Shown: piece after piece, positions 6,058 to 13,227 of the stretch
How the letters are laid out: the number at the start of each line of letters is the position of its first letter
Numbering within the stretch: the first letter of the stretch is position 1
Source of the DNA: CAYXVB01 sp964467785
Lineage (GTDB): Bacteria > Bdellovibrionota > UBA1018
Assembly: GCA_964467785.1 (NCBI GenBank)
Contig: CAYXVB010000069.1
Coordinates: 1-18,583 of the forward strand
Length of the DNA: 18,583 nt
Reading direction: 5' to 3'
Notes under the pieces: generated by a model
Seen by the model: the letters and a program-made list of their open reading frames with translations, nothing else
Databases searched by the model: none
What the model was told of the DNA's origin: nothing
Position numbers and translations under genes: made by a program

Positions 6058-7287
6058 TCAATAAATTGAGAAGCCGCAGGTTTTCCGGACGAATTCGTCA
6101 AACCCTTCGTCCGTCGGGAAACGGAACTGCGGATTGTCGGCATTCGCGGTCCAAAGCCGTGCGCTCGGCACTCGGCAGGGTTTTTCGCCGGGCTTGGCGG
6201 CCCTGCTTGGCTTGGCAATCAGCGTCAGCGAGCTGTTGCGCGGGTCATCACCTCGGCGCGCGGCGACCAACATCACGCCGGAGCCACTGTACTTGAAGTC
6301 GAACTTGCCTGGCTGAATGGGAGATTCCGACACGACGCCGCCCACGATCTTCTTGGTGCGCGCATCGAAAAGCATCGCCTCGCCGGTGGGCAAAATCACT
6401 CGGAGCTGCTCTCCTTCGCGCCGGATCGAGGGGACGACTTTGCGCGGGAACAGTCGGACATAGGTTTCGACCGTGTGGCTGAGATACTCGTCGGTCGTAT
6501 CGGAAACGCGGAACTCAAGCTCCTGGCGCGCGTCTTCCGAGCGCATGAATTCCCAGGTCCGCGAAACAGTTTCGACGGCGTCATTTGGATAATGAACGAA
6601 GCGGAAGGACAGGATCCCGCCGGACGGTGTCTCGCGGCAAAGGTCATAGCCGGCGTCGCGAGTCTCGCAACGGATCGAATCCGGCAAGATGCCGCTGTGG
6701 GCATCCCGGATGGGGGCAAACGACTCGCCTTCGGGATAGCTGCTTTGAAGCTGAGTCGCTGGGGGCTGCTGAAAGGCGCAATCACCGCCCCCCGCGCTCT
6801 CGGGTTCCAATTCGGCAAGCGAACGATAAAACCCTTCGAGATTCTCCGACTCCAGCTGAGCCAAACTCGCGGTTGCCCGCGCCAGCTCTTGCGGCCTTTG
6901 TTGCTTCGGCCGCTGCTGCGTCTCCTGGCTTGGCGCGAATCTCACAGAGGACATGGCCATTTCAGGCTTGCTCTGTGATTTTTTGCGCGAAGCCTTGGGC
7001 GAAGCAACGATCGCGCGACGCTCGAGAGTGCCGTGTTGCGCGCGCTTCCAAGCCCGCTTCTTCGGTTTCCGTTTCACAGATGGCGCGGAAGAAGGACTCC
7101 GAAGCTTATTCAATTGGGCTGAAGCGACATCCGAACCGAGTTTCGGACTACTCGGACTACTCGGACTACCCTGACCCGGCTCAAGCGAGATCGTCCATCC
7201 AGTGCTCAATATAGTGAACGCGAGCGCCAATCCGAGAGTGCGGCGGCCCCAACTGGCTCTTGGAGTAAACGGTTTAAAATAAAGCAT
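6058..7287 (-). CDS. Exported basic/low-complexity protein of unknown function
   Basis: The 409-residue product starts at the ATG at 7287, with GAGAGGGA as a likely Shine-Dalgarno sequence. Residues ~1-35 hold a basic start and a hydrophobic run (LGLALAFTILSTG), which is a signal peptide or anchor. Residues ~38-150 are low complexity: Ser/Pro repeats, then a strongly basic stretch (KRKPKKRAWKR) and a Gln/Arg-rich stretch. This looks like a disordered linker that could bind nucleic acid, peptidoglycan or acidic polymers. Residues ~165-409 look folded, with cysteines in GGGDCAF, SIRCETRDAGYDLCRE, KPCRVPS and RKTCGFSIY that could form disulfides. I recognise no family. The layout suggests a membrane- or periplasm-anchored domain that reaches out on a flexible tether. 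A 223-bp spacer separates it from the Spx-like gene, so it probably has its own promoter. Confidence 0.8.
   Translation of the reverse strand: MLYFKPFTPRASWGRRTLGLALAFTILSTGWTISLEPGQGSPSSPSSPKLGSDVASAQLNKLRSPSSAPSVKRKPKKRAWKRAQHGTLERRAIVASPKASRKKSQSKPEMAMSSVRFAPSQETQQRPKQQRPQELARATASLAQLESENLEGFYRSLAELEPESAGGGDCAFQQPPATQLQSSYPEGESFAPIRDAHSGILPDSIRCETRDAGYDLCRETPSGGILSFRFVHYPNDAVETVSRTWEFMRSEDARQELEFRVSDTTDEYLSHTVETYVRLFPRKVVPSIRREGEQLRVILPTGEAMLFDARTKKIVGGVVSESPIQPGKFDFKYSGSGVMLVAARRGDDPRNSSLTLIAKPSRAAKPGEKPCRVPSARLWTANADNPQFRFPTDEGFDEFVRKTCGFSIY
7144..7170. repeat. 9-bp tandem repeat (three units) in the exported-protein gene
   Basis: Three consecutive copies of CGGACTACT (the last ends in C) encode the Ser-Pro-Ser repeats near residue 45 of the minus-strand protein. 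Changes in copy number would stay in frame. Confidence 0.7.
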
Positions 7288-7462
7288 GTCGGGTCCCTCT
7301 CTCTCTGAAAATCCGTCGAACGAGAGAAGAGCAAGGACGATGCCGCGATAAACAGACAGAAATTCGCGTTATTTCAAGCAGATGAGATTCAACAGGTGTC
7401 CACAGTGAAAATTACTGTCCAAAACTTGGGCACCCAGACACGGGGGAATCCACCGCGGTAGC

Positions 7463-7481
7463 CGGTGACTGAAGATCACCG
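7463..7481. other. Small hairpin downstream of the Spx-like gene
   Basis: CGGTGA and TCACCG form a perfect 6-bp stem around a 7-base loop, about 30 bp after the stop of the minus-strand Spx-like gene. There is no T-run on either side, so it is at best a weak or rho-assisted end point. Confidence 0.25.
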
Positions 7482-7510
7482 ATCTCAGGCAACGATCAGG
7501 GCAATCGAGC

Positions 7511-7873
7511 TCAGGAGTGCGCCTTCAAAAGCACTTTCCATTCGTCGATTTTAAAACCTACAACCCCGCCTTTCGGGCCCAAGGCGAAGGGCCGTTTGAT
7601 CAGCTTTCCGTTGGAGGCCAGAAGGGCGAGTGCCTCTTCTTCGCTCATGTTCGGAAGCTGATCGCCGATCTTGAGCTCACGGTACTGCACACCCGAGGTG
7701 TTGAAGAGCCTCTTGATGTTACCGCCCTGAAAGGCAAGCATCGTCCGCAACTCCCCCACCGTGGGTGGCCGATCGACGATCGGCAGCTTTTCATAAGCCG
7801 CTTTTTCGGCATCGAGAAACTTCAGCGCGTTTTTGCAGGTCGAACAGTTGGAGTATTCGTAAACTCGTAGCAA
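7511..7873 (-). CDS. Spx/ArsC-family thioredoxin-fold protein
   Basis: The 120-residue protein matches the ArsC/Spx/YffB fold from end to end. The N-terminal strand leads to CSTC (Cys10, Cys13), the redox pair seen in Spx regulators. Conserved blocks follow: NIKRLFNTSG, then NGKLIKRPF with the Arg that stabilises the thiolate in arsenate reductases. Spx proteins of Firmicutes bind RNA polymerase under disulfide stress. Proteobacterial relatives such as YffB are less understood, so I call only the family. The start is a TTG, and the reading AAGGAAG nine bases upstream serves as ribosome binding site. Both belong to, or abut, copy 3 of the dispersed repeat. It lies 32 bp downstream of htpX and is probably co-transcribed, which would put a redox-sensing protein in a membrane-stress operon. 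Confidence 0.88.
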   Translation of the reverse strand: MLRVYEYSNCSTCKNALKFLDAEKAAYEKLPIVDRPPTVGELRTMLAFQGGNIKRLFNTSGVQYRELKIGDQLPNMSEEEALALLASNGKLIKRPFALGPKGGVVGFKIDEWKVLLKAHS

Positions 7874-7906
7874 AGGTATCCGCTTCCTTTTTGATGTGCG
7901 CCGCGT
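7873..7906 (-). repeat. Intergenic repeat, copy 3
   Basis: It is identical over 23 bp to copy 1 and ends in the palindromic tail GTGC-GCC-GCGT. It fills almost exactly the gap between the htpX stop codon (7906-7908) and the TTG start of the Spx-like gene (7871-7873). Relative to the downstream gene it has the same orientation as copy 1 has to panD. Confidence 0.8.
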
Positions 7907-8826
7907 TACTCGGTCAGGGATTGGAGACGCTCGATGCGCTCCTCCAGAGGAGGATGGGTCGAAAAGAGCGCCAGAATGCCTTTAGGGCGCGACGAGATCT
8001 TAAGCGCAGCCACGGCCGGCTGGGCTTCGGGGTCGACCATCTCAAACGTGCGCTGCAGTCGCTGCAGGGCACGAATCATCGCCTCACGGCCGGCCAGACG
8101 AGCGCCGCCACGGTCGGCACGGAACTCGCGCCAGCGCGAGAACCAAGCCACGACCATCGAACCCAGGATCATGAACACGATCTCGAGCACAAACTGGACG
8201 ACATAGTACATGCCGCCGGGACCGGCGCTGCGCTCGCGATCGTCGCGCTCGCCGCGCATGGCCTGCGAAAGAGCGAAGGCGATCACGCGCGAGAGGAACA
8301 TCACAAAGGCGTTCACCACGCCCTGGATCAGCGTCATCGTGACCATGTCACCGTTGGCGACGTGAGCCACTTCATGACCGAGCACGCCAGCGACTTCTTC
8401 GTCGCTCATCCGCTGCAGCAGTCCGGTCGAGACGGCGACCAGCGCGCGGGACTTGGTGGGTCCCGTGGCAAACGCGTTCACTTCCGGCGAATCATAGATG
8501 CCAACTTCCGGCATCACGGGCAGATGCGCGCCGCGCGCGAGCGAATGCACGGTCTGCACCAGGGCCTGAAGGCTAGGGTCCTGGGTGTTGGGATCGATCA
8601 CTTCGACACCCATCATCATCTTGGCCATGATGCGCGAAGTGGCCAGCGAGAAAAGCGCGCCCCCCATACCCCAGACCAGGCAGAACGCCATGAGATTGGA
8701 GTAATCCATGCCGTAAGCGGTCAGATAGGGCTGGACGCCCAGTACCTTGAGGATCAGGGAAATCGAAATCATGACGGCGAAGTTGACCGCCATAAAGAGG
8801 AAGATGCGTTTAAACCAGCTGGCCAT
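7906..8826 (-). CDS. htpX: HtpX membrane zinc metalloprotease (M48)
   Basis: The 306-residue protein is an HtpX homologue of normal length. HtpX degrades damaged or misassembled inner-membrane proteins together with FtsH. Two N-terminal membrane helices (about residues 8-30 and 44-64) precede the catalytic domain. The zinc site is visible: HEVAH with His151, Glu152 and His155, and the third ligand Glu234 in WREFRADRGGA. Further hydrophobic segments at ~165-188 and ~205-230 flank the active site. GGAG lies 12 bases before the ATG at 8826. A promoter-like pair resembling the heat-shock consensus lies about 45-75 bp upstream. The Spx-like gene follows after 32 bp, and the POT transporter diverges. 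Confidence 0.96.
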   Translation of the reverse strand: MASWFKRIFLFMAVNFAVMISISLILKVLGVQPYLTAYGMDYSNLMAFCLVWGMGGALFSLATSRIMAKMMMGVEVIDPNTQDPSLQALVQTVHSLARGAHLPVMPEVGIYDSPEVNAFATGPTKSRALVAVSTGLLQRMSDEEVAGVLGHEVAHVANGDMVTMTLIQGVVNAFVMFLSRVIAFALSQAMRGERDDRERSAGPGGMYYVVQFVLEIVFMILGSMVVAWFSRWREFRADRGGARLAGREAMIRALQRLQRTFEMVDPEAQPAVAALKISSRPKGILALFSTHPPLEERIERLQSLTE

Positions 8827-8871
8827 TCTCTTGTTTCTCCAAACGTTTTTCCAGAAACGTCTTTCACATCA

Positions 8872-8899
8872 AGATGGCATTGCTTTGCCGTTAGTCAAG
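8872..8899 (-). promoter_or_regulatory. Candidate heat-shock (sigma-32-like) promoter for htpX
   Basis: On the minus strand CTTGACT (8899-8893), a 13-bp spacer and TGCCATCT (8879-8872) resemble the enterobacterial sigma-32 consensus CTTGAAA / CCCCATnT, with six of seven fixed or free positions agreeing in the -10 apart from its first two bases. The expected transcript start is near 8865, about 40 bp before the ATG. E. coli htpX is itself induced by heat shock. Confidence 0.4.
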
Positions 8900-9001
8900 T
8901 CCAAGCCAACTAACGCGGCGCGACTTTCTGCATTTGCACAAACTTACGACGGATTTTCAATCTGGTAATTTCACAGCGGGCGTCGTACGCAATCCCTTAA
9001 T

Positions 9002-10441
9002 ATGTCGAAAGCCACCTTCCCGCCGCAAATCAAGTACATCGTCGGAAACGAAGCCTGCGAGCGCTTCAGCTACTACGGGATGCGCGCCATCCTCGTGGTC
9101 TTCATGACCAAGCATCTGCAGCTCGCCGCCCAGGATGCGACTTCGGTCTACCACCTGTTTGCTTCCGCCTGTTACTTGCTGCCGCTGCTGGGCTCGTTTC
9201 TCTCGGACCGATACCTCGGCAAGTACAAGACAATCATGCTGCTTTCGATTGTCTACTGCCTCGGCCACCTCACTCTCGCCATCTTCGAAACGGAACAAGG
9301 TCTCTACTGGGGGCTCGGCCTGATCGCGCTCGGCGCGGGCGGCATCAAACCCTGCGTCTCCGCGCACGTCGGCGACCAGTTCAACGAAACCAATTCGCAC
9401 CTTTTGCAAAAAGTCTTCGACCTCTTTTACTTCGCCATCAATTTCGGCGCATTTTTCTCGTCGCTGCTCACTCCGATTGTGCTCGTCAAATACGGCCCGA
9501 GCTGGGCGTTCGGCATTCCAGGGATCCTCATGGCGATCGCCACCTTCTGGTTCTGGATGGGCCGCAAACACTACGTGCACGTCCCGCCGACCGGCCGCGA
9601 CACCGCGGGCTTCATGCCGATCTTCTTTTACTCGCTCATGAACCTCGGCAAAAAGAAGGCCGGGCAGGAGTTCTTCGACGTCGCCCTGGACAAATACTCC
9701 AAGGAGGAAGTCGAAGGCGCCAAGGCCGCCGCGGGCATTTTCAAGGTCTTCATCACCGTCTCCGTCTTCTGGGCGCTCTTTGATCAGAACGGCTCGACTT
9801 GGGTGCTGCAGGCCGAGAAAATGGATCTCAACGTCTTCGGGACCCGGCTCGAGGCCTCGCAGATCCAGGCCCTCAATCCGATCCTCGTCATGCTGTTGGT
9901 GCCGATCTTCTCTTTCGGCATTTATCCCGCCGTCGAGAAATTCCTCGGCATCAAGATGACCCCGCTTCGGAAGATGTCGGCCGGCATGGTGCTTGCGGCC
10001 GCCTCCTTCGCGATCGTCGCTTTGATTCAGCGCTGGATCGACGCGGGCCAGACTCCCTCAATCGCATGGCAGATCCCGGCTTACGTCATCCTGACCTGTT
10101 CGGAAGTCATGGTCTCGATCACGGGTCTCGAGTTTGCCTACACGCAGGCCCCGCGCGCCATGAAGAGCACGATCATGAGCTTCTGGCTCCTGACGGTCTT
10201 TGTAGGCAACATGCTCACCGCATACATCGCGAAGGTGAACGTCTTCCAGGGCGCCGCGCAGTTCGACTTCTTCACGGCCCTGATGTTCGCGGTCTCGCTC
10301 GTGTTTGTGTTCGCGGCCAGCCGCTACAAGGTCCGCAACTTCGTCGAGAAGGCCGAGGTCACTCCGATGGGCGAAGAAGCGATCGGCCATCCGCAAAGCC
10401 CGCTCACGGGCGGTGCGCCGACCCCGAGTCCGGGTGTCTAG
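9002..10441 (+). CDS. POT-family proton-coupled di-/tripeptide transporter
   Basis: The 479-residue membrane protein belongs to the POT/PTR2 branch of the major facilitator superfamily, which imports di- and tripeptides with protons. The signature ExxERFxYY on helix 1 is present (Glu17, Glu20, Arg21, Phe22, Tyr24, Tyr25). The PTR2 motif between helices follows (GAGGIKPCVSAHVGDQF), and so does FYFAINFGAF on helix 5. About 12-14 hydrophobic segments fit the usual topology; a polar, Lys-rich stretch around residues 195-240 is the central loop. The start at 9002 fits the family N-terminus although no Shine-Dalgarno sequence is visible. It diverges from htpX across 175 bp and converges on the small lipoprotein gene with 3 bp between stops. 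In a protein-degrading lifestyle it would take up peptides released outside the cell; that is an inference. Confidence 0.95.
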   Translation: MSKATFPPQIKYIVGNEACERFSYYGMRAILVVFMTKHLQLAAQDATSVYHLFASACYLLPLLGSFLSDRYLGKYKTIMLLSIVYCLGHLTLAIFETEQGLYWGLGLIALGAGGIKPCVSAHVGDQFNETNSHLLQKVFDLFYFAINFGAFFSSLLTPIVLVKYGPSWAFGIPGILMAIATFWFWMGRKHYVHVPPTGRDTAGFMPIFFYSLMNLGKKKAGQEFFDVALDKYSKEEVEGAKAAAGIFKVFITVSVFWALFDQNGSTWVLQAEKMDLNVFGTRLEASQIQALNPILVMLLVPIFSFGIYPAVEKFLGIKMTPLRKMSAGMVLAAASFAIVALIQRWIDAGQTPSIAWQIPAYVILTCSEVMVSITGLEFAYTQAPRAMKSTIMSFWLLTVFVGNMLTAYIAKVNVFQGAAQFDFFTALMFAVSLVFVFAASRYKVRNFVEKAEVTPMGEEAIGHPQSPLTGGAPTPSPGV

Positions 10442-10444
10442 ACT

Positions 10445-10621
10445 TCAGGGCGACTTTCCTTCGCACTGCTTGTAGCAGTCCTGGATCGAATTGACGCTGG
10501 GACCGACCTGATTGCAGCGCTGCTTGCAGGCTTCGGTCAGAGACGCCTTGAGCGTCGATGCGCAGCCTGATTGGAGGACGAGCCCCAAGGTGAGCGAGCA
10601 CATCAGCGCGAGTCGGATCAT
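10445..10621 (-). CDS. Small lipoprotein with a twin CX3C motif
   Basis: From the ATG at 10621 the product is 58 residues. GGAAAG nine bases upstream supports this start over a GTG/ATG extension to 10642. Residues ~1-20 form a lipoprotein signal ending in the lipobox LQSGC, so Cys20 would be lipidated and the mature part is only ~39 residues. The mature protein has two CX3C motifs, CKQRC and CYKQC, 12 residues apart, which could pin two short helices together with two disulfides. It is probably held in the outer or inner membrane facing the periplasm. I know no family for it. The gene converges on the peptide transporter, and its promoter would lie in the 253-bp spacer shared with uppP. Confidence 0.72.
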   Translation of the reverse strand: MIRLALMCSLTLGLVLQSGCASTLKASLTEACKQRCNQVGPSVNSIQDCYKQCEGKSP

Positions 10622-10642
10622 GATTCGGTCTTTCCGGGTCAT

Positions 10643-10895
10643 GGCTACAATCGTAACCGATTTTACTTTTTTCGGGAGAGGTAATTCGAAATTTGCCCGC
10701 CCCTACCAACATGCCACTTTCGGCGACCTCTCTGTCAGCCGTGAGCGAGCGAACGCTTTCACGCTCCAAAACTCTCAGTCCCGGCTTGGCGCTGAGCTCC
10801 CTTTCGAGCACGGTCCGAAGCCGGACGGCGCGGAACGGGCGCGGACTCTGTTCGTAATTCTTGTGCTGTCCCACCAAAAGCGTTTAAATGGCCGC
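10643..10895. other. Divergent spacer between the lipoprotein gene and uppP
   Basis: The 253-bp spacer has no convincing coding frame of its own. The long frame running through it into uppP is open because of composition. It contains an AT-rich patch (about 10655-10695) that could hold promoters, and a small perfect hairpin, GTCCG-aagc-CGGAC (10813-10826). I could not pick a promoter with confidence. Confidence 0.4.
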
Positions 10896-11777
10896 ATGAC
10901 CATCTTTCAGATCGCCATCCTCGCCATCGTCCAGGGGTTTGCCGAACTTCTCCCAGTCTCCAGCTCCGCCCACGTCATCCTCGCCCAAAAGCTGATGGGC
11001 CTGGACCCAAGCGCGCCTGAGATGACTTTCCTACTCGTGATGCTCCACACGGGGACGATGTTCGCGGTGCTGGCTTACTTTGGCCGCAGGTGGAAGCGAC
11101 TACTCCAGACCAACGCCCGCGGAATGATCCGCGGCGTGTTCATCGCCACGGCACTGACCGGTTTTCTCGGCCTGGGGCTCAAAAAACTCATCGAAGTCGT
11201 GATCCTGGAAGGACTCCTCGGCCATCCGCACGGCGAGGTCGAGCACCTGTTCAAGGTCCTACCGCTCGTCGCGACGGCGCTCGCTTCGGCAGGCTTTCTG
11301 ATCCTGATCGCCGCGCGCAAGGACACGCCAGAACATCTTCCTGGCGAGGACGCCTCTTACGCCAAGGCCGAAGTGACCGATCGACAGTCGATTTACATGG
11401 GACTGATCCAAGGGCTCGCGCTTCCGTTCCGAGGCTTCTCCCGCTCGGGCGTGACCATTTCGGTCGGCTTGCTCTCGGGTATGCCCCGGCAACTAGCCGA
11501 GGAGTTCAGTTTCGCGCTTGCGGTCGTACTTACCCCGCCCGTGATCGTCCAGCAGCTGCACCGCCTCACAAAAGCCAACGCCGCGGCTGCACAGCCCCTG
11601 CACCTCGCGGACTTGCTGACGCCCGGTCTAATAGGAATGGTCTTTGCCTTCGGCGCCGGCTTGATCGCGCTCAGATGGCTCTCGGCCTGGCTCGAAAGCG
11701 GCAAGTGGAAATACTTCGGCATCTACTGCCTACTCTTCTCCGGCGTCGTTTGGGGAATGTGGGCGGCCGGGTATTGA
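10896..11777 (+). CDS. uppP: Undecaprenyl-diphosphatase UppP/BacA
   Basis: The 293-residue polytopic membrane protein converts undecaprenyl pyrophosphate to undecaprenyl phosphate, the lipid carrier for peptidoglycan and other envelope polymers. Both signature motifs are present. QGFAELLPVSSSAH near residues 13-26 includes the catalytic Glu17. PFRGFSRSG at residues 177-185 includes the catalytic Arg183; the usual PG(T)SRSG is here FRGFSRSG. Around seven or eight hydrophobic helices follow the family pattern. The frame is open far upstream, but homology begins exactly at MTIFQIAILA, so the ATG at 10896 is chosen, despite no clear Shine-Dalgarno sequence. The family is also linked to bacitracin resistance. 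It converges on the Hpt-like gene with 4 bp between stops. Confidence 0.94.
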   Translation: MTIFQIAILAIVQGFAELLPVSSSAHVILAQKLMGLDPSAPEMTFLLVMLHTGTMFAVLAYFGRRWKRLLQTNARGMIRGVFIATALTGFLGLGLKKLIEVVILEGLLGHPHGEVEHLFKVLPLVATALASAGFLILIAARKDTPEHLPGEDASYAKAEVTDRQSIYMGLIQGLALPFRGFSRSGVTISVGLLSGMPRQLAEEFSFALAVVLTPPVIVQQLHRLTKANAAAAQPLHLADLLTPGLIGMVFAFGAGLIALRWLSAWLESGKWKYFGIYCLLFSGVVWGMWAAGY

Positions 11778-11781
11778 GCTT

Positions 11782-12252
11782 TTATCCGCTGGTCAAGGAC
11801 TTGAGCAGGTCGCGGATCTGGGCTTCGGCCGTCTTGGCGTCAATCGCGGCTTGACCGGTCTGTCCGGAAGCCGGCGCTGCTGCGACCTTGGCGGCCAGCC
11901 ATTCGAGCCGCTTTTGAAGCACTGCGGAAAAGGACTTGGCGATCTGCTCGGATTGGTCGGAGTCCTCGAGCGCGCCGAGCAGGTCCTGGATCACTTCGAT
12001 CGTGTCGGCCCAAAAAGCGGCGAAAAGCGGTAGAAGCGCCAAGACTCTTTTGGACGCCGCCTGATAACCCAGCAGAGTTTTGGCCGCCCCCATGATGCGA
12101 TCGATCTTCTGGGAAAACTCCTCGAGCAGTTTCGAGGGAAACTCGCCCTGGCTCGTCTCGATCTGATCCACAACATCGATCAGCTCCTCGAGCAAAGCAT
12201 TAGACTCCTGCCGAAAACCTTCTACAATGTCTTTATCCAGAGTTGTCGTCAT
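11782..12252 (-). CDS. Helical protein resembling an Hpt domain without its histidine
   Basis: The 156-residue protein is nearly all alpha-helix and has no signal peptide. Residues ~8-60 resemble a histidine phosphotransfer (Hpt) domain: an acidic helix (FRQESNALLEELIDVVDQIE), then EFSQKIDRIMGAAKTLLG, which parallels the Hpt core FRxxHxxKGaAxxLG. The phosphorylated His is Asp here (IDRIMGAAK), so it cannot act as a usual phosphotransfer protein. It could be a pseudo-Hpt adaptor. The middle is helical (LLPLFAAFWADTIEVIQDLL), and the C-terminus has an Ala/Gln-rich linker and a short helix. It is transcribed away from the HD-GYP gene with just 23 bp between the two ATGs, which suggests joint control and a shared signalling task. 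The Hpt reading is tentative. Confidence 0.75.
   Translation of the reverse strand: MTTTLDKDIVEGFRQESNALLEELIDVVDQIETSQGEFPSKLLEEFSQKIDRIMGAAKTLLGYQAASKRVLALLPLFAAFWADTIEVIQDLLGALEDSDQSEQIAKSFSAVLQKRLEWLAAKVAAAPASGQTGQAAIDAKTAEAQIRDLLKSLTSG
12201..12228 (+). promoter_or_regulatory. Candidate promoter for the HD-GYP gene inside the divergent coding region
   Basis: TAGACT (12201-12206), a 16-bp spacer and TACAAT (12223-12228) point toward the HD-GYP gene and would give a leader of about 40 bases. They overlap the first codons of the oppositely oriented Hpt-like gene, so the two transcripts would overlap at their 5' ends. Confidence 0.4.
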
Positions 12253-12275
12253 CTTGAGCTCTCACAAGGGAAACT

Positions 12276-13193
12276 ATGGGATACCTACCGATTCACCTGG
12301 GCACGCTTCGCGGCGGCGACATCATCAGCTTCGACGTCTACATCATGCTCGGCAGCCGTCATGTCCACTACATCCGCAAATCGGATCCCTTTGATGCAGA
12401 TCGTATCGAAAGCCTGCGTAAAAAGCGTGTAAAAAAGCTTTACATCCCCGAGGAGGACGAGCCGCACTACCTCAGTTATCTCGACTCGGGTCTCGACAAG
12501 GCGCAGGATTCCTCGATCTCGCTCGAGAACCGAAGTGAGCTCGTGTCCGGCGCGCTGACCACGGACGCCGAGAACGCCGAACGCTCCGTGCAGACCGAGG
12601 CGGGTTATCGACGCACCGAAGGCCGCGTGGCAAAGGTAATCGACTTCTTCACGACTCAGACTTCGGCGATGAAGAACGTGCTCACCGCCGCCGGCTGCGC
12701 ACAGGACGTTTTCCAACATTCGGCCAATGTGGTCTCGCTCTCGCTCGGCCTTGCCGGAGCGCTGGGCATCAAGGATTCCAAGATCCTCACCGAGCTCGGC
12801 ATCGCCGGACTGCTCCACGACGTGGGCCTCGGAAAACTCGGCCTGACTCCACAGGCGGACATCGACAAGTTGCCTCTTGAAGTCATGACTCAGTACAAAA
12901 AGCACCCTGAGACCGGGGCACTCTCGCTCTCGGACAAGCCGTACGTCACGCCAGGCGTGATCGAGCTGATCAAGAACCACGAGGAAGCAGGCGAAGGCGC
13001 GGGCTATCCGGGGAAAAAGCGTCTCAACACGCTTTCACTTCATCAACAAGTGTTCAACCTCTGTAACGCCTACGACCGGTTTTGCACTTCCAAGAACATC
13101 GCTCCGACCGAAGGGATGCAGGCATTCTTCCAAGCTCGGATCGGCCACTTCGACTTGAACCATCTGAAATTACTCGTAAATTCTCTTAAGTAA
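12276..13193 (+). CDS. HD-GYP domain protein, possibly with an altered metal site
   Basis: The 305-residue protein has an N-terminal alpha/beta domain (residues ~1-75, PIHLGTLRGGDIISFDVYIM ... KKLYIPEED) and a C-terminal HD-GYP domain (about 125-305). HD-GYP proteins hydrolyse cyclic di-GMP. Visible elements: His148 in HSANVV, His181-Asp182 in LLHDVG, His210 in KKHPETG, His235 in NHEEAGEGAGYP, with the Gly-Tyr-Pro at 243-245. Two expected ligands differ. The first His of the usual HHE is Asn234, and the Asp of the usual AD-x-(F/Y)-D segment is Asn in LCNAYDRF. Activity may be altered or lost, leaving a cyclic di-GMP sensor or binding protein. Size and layout resemble Bdellovibrio Bd1817, an unconventional HD-GYP protein of known structure. 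AAGGGA six bases before the ATG is a clear ribosome binding site. Confidence 0.9.
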   Translation: MGYLPIHLGTLRGGDIISFDVYIMLGSRHVHYIRKSDPFDADRIESLRKKRVKKLYIPEEDEPHYLSYLDSGLDKAQDSSISLENRSELVSGALTTDAENAERSVQTEAGYRRTEGRVAKVIDFFTTQTSAMKNVLTAAGCAQDVFQHSANVVSLSLGLAGALGIKDSKILTELGIAGLLHDVGLGKLGLTPQADIDKLPLEVMTQYKKHPETGALSLSDKPYVTPGVIELIKNHEEAGEGAGYPGKKRLNTLSLHQQVFNLCNAYDRFCTSKNIAPTEGMQAFFQARIGHFDLNHLKLLVNSLK

Positions 13194-13227
13194 GCAATTT
13201 AGTTTACCATACAAAATTCGTTTGCTA

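Noticed and set aside
7765..8913. 382-codon open frame on the + strand
   Set aside because: It is antisense to htpX and the Spx-like gene, both identified by family motifs. Its translation is His/Arg-rich without domain features.
9799..10494. 231-codon open frame on the + strand in a second frame of the peptide transporter
   Set aside because: It overlaps the transporter in another frame and has Arg/Pro/Asp-rich shadow composition.
10813..10826. GTCCG-aagc-CGGAC hairpin upstream of uppP as a terminator or regulator
   Set aside because: A 5-bp stem is expected by chance in DNA of this composition, and no T-run or conserved context supports a role.
10512..10895. N-terminal extension of UppP by 128 codons
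   Set aside because: Family similarity begins at the ATG at 10896. The extension lies partly antisense to the lipoprotein gene and has no domain.
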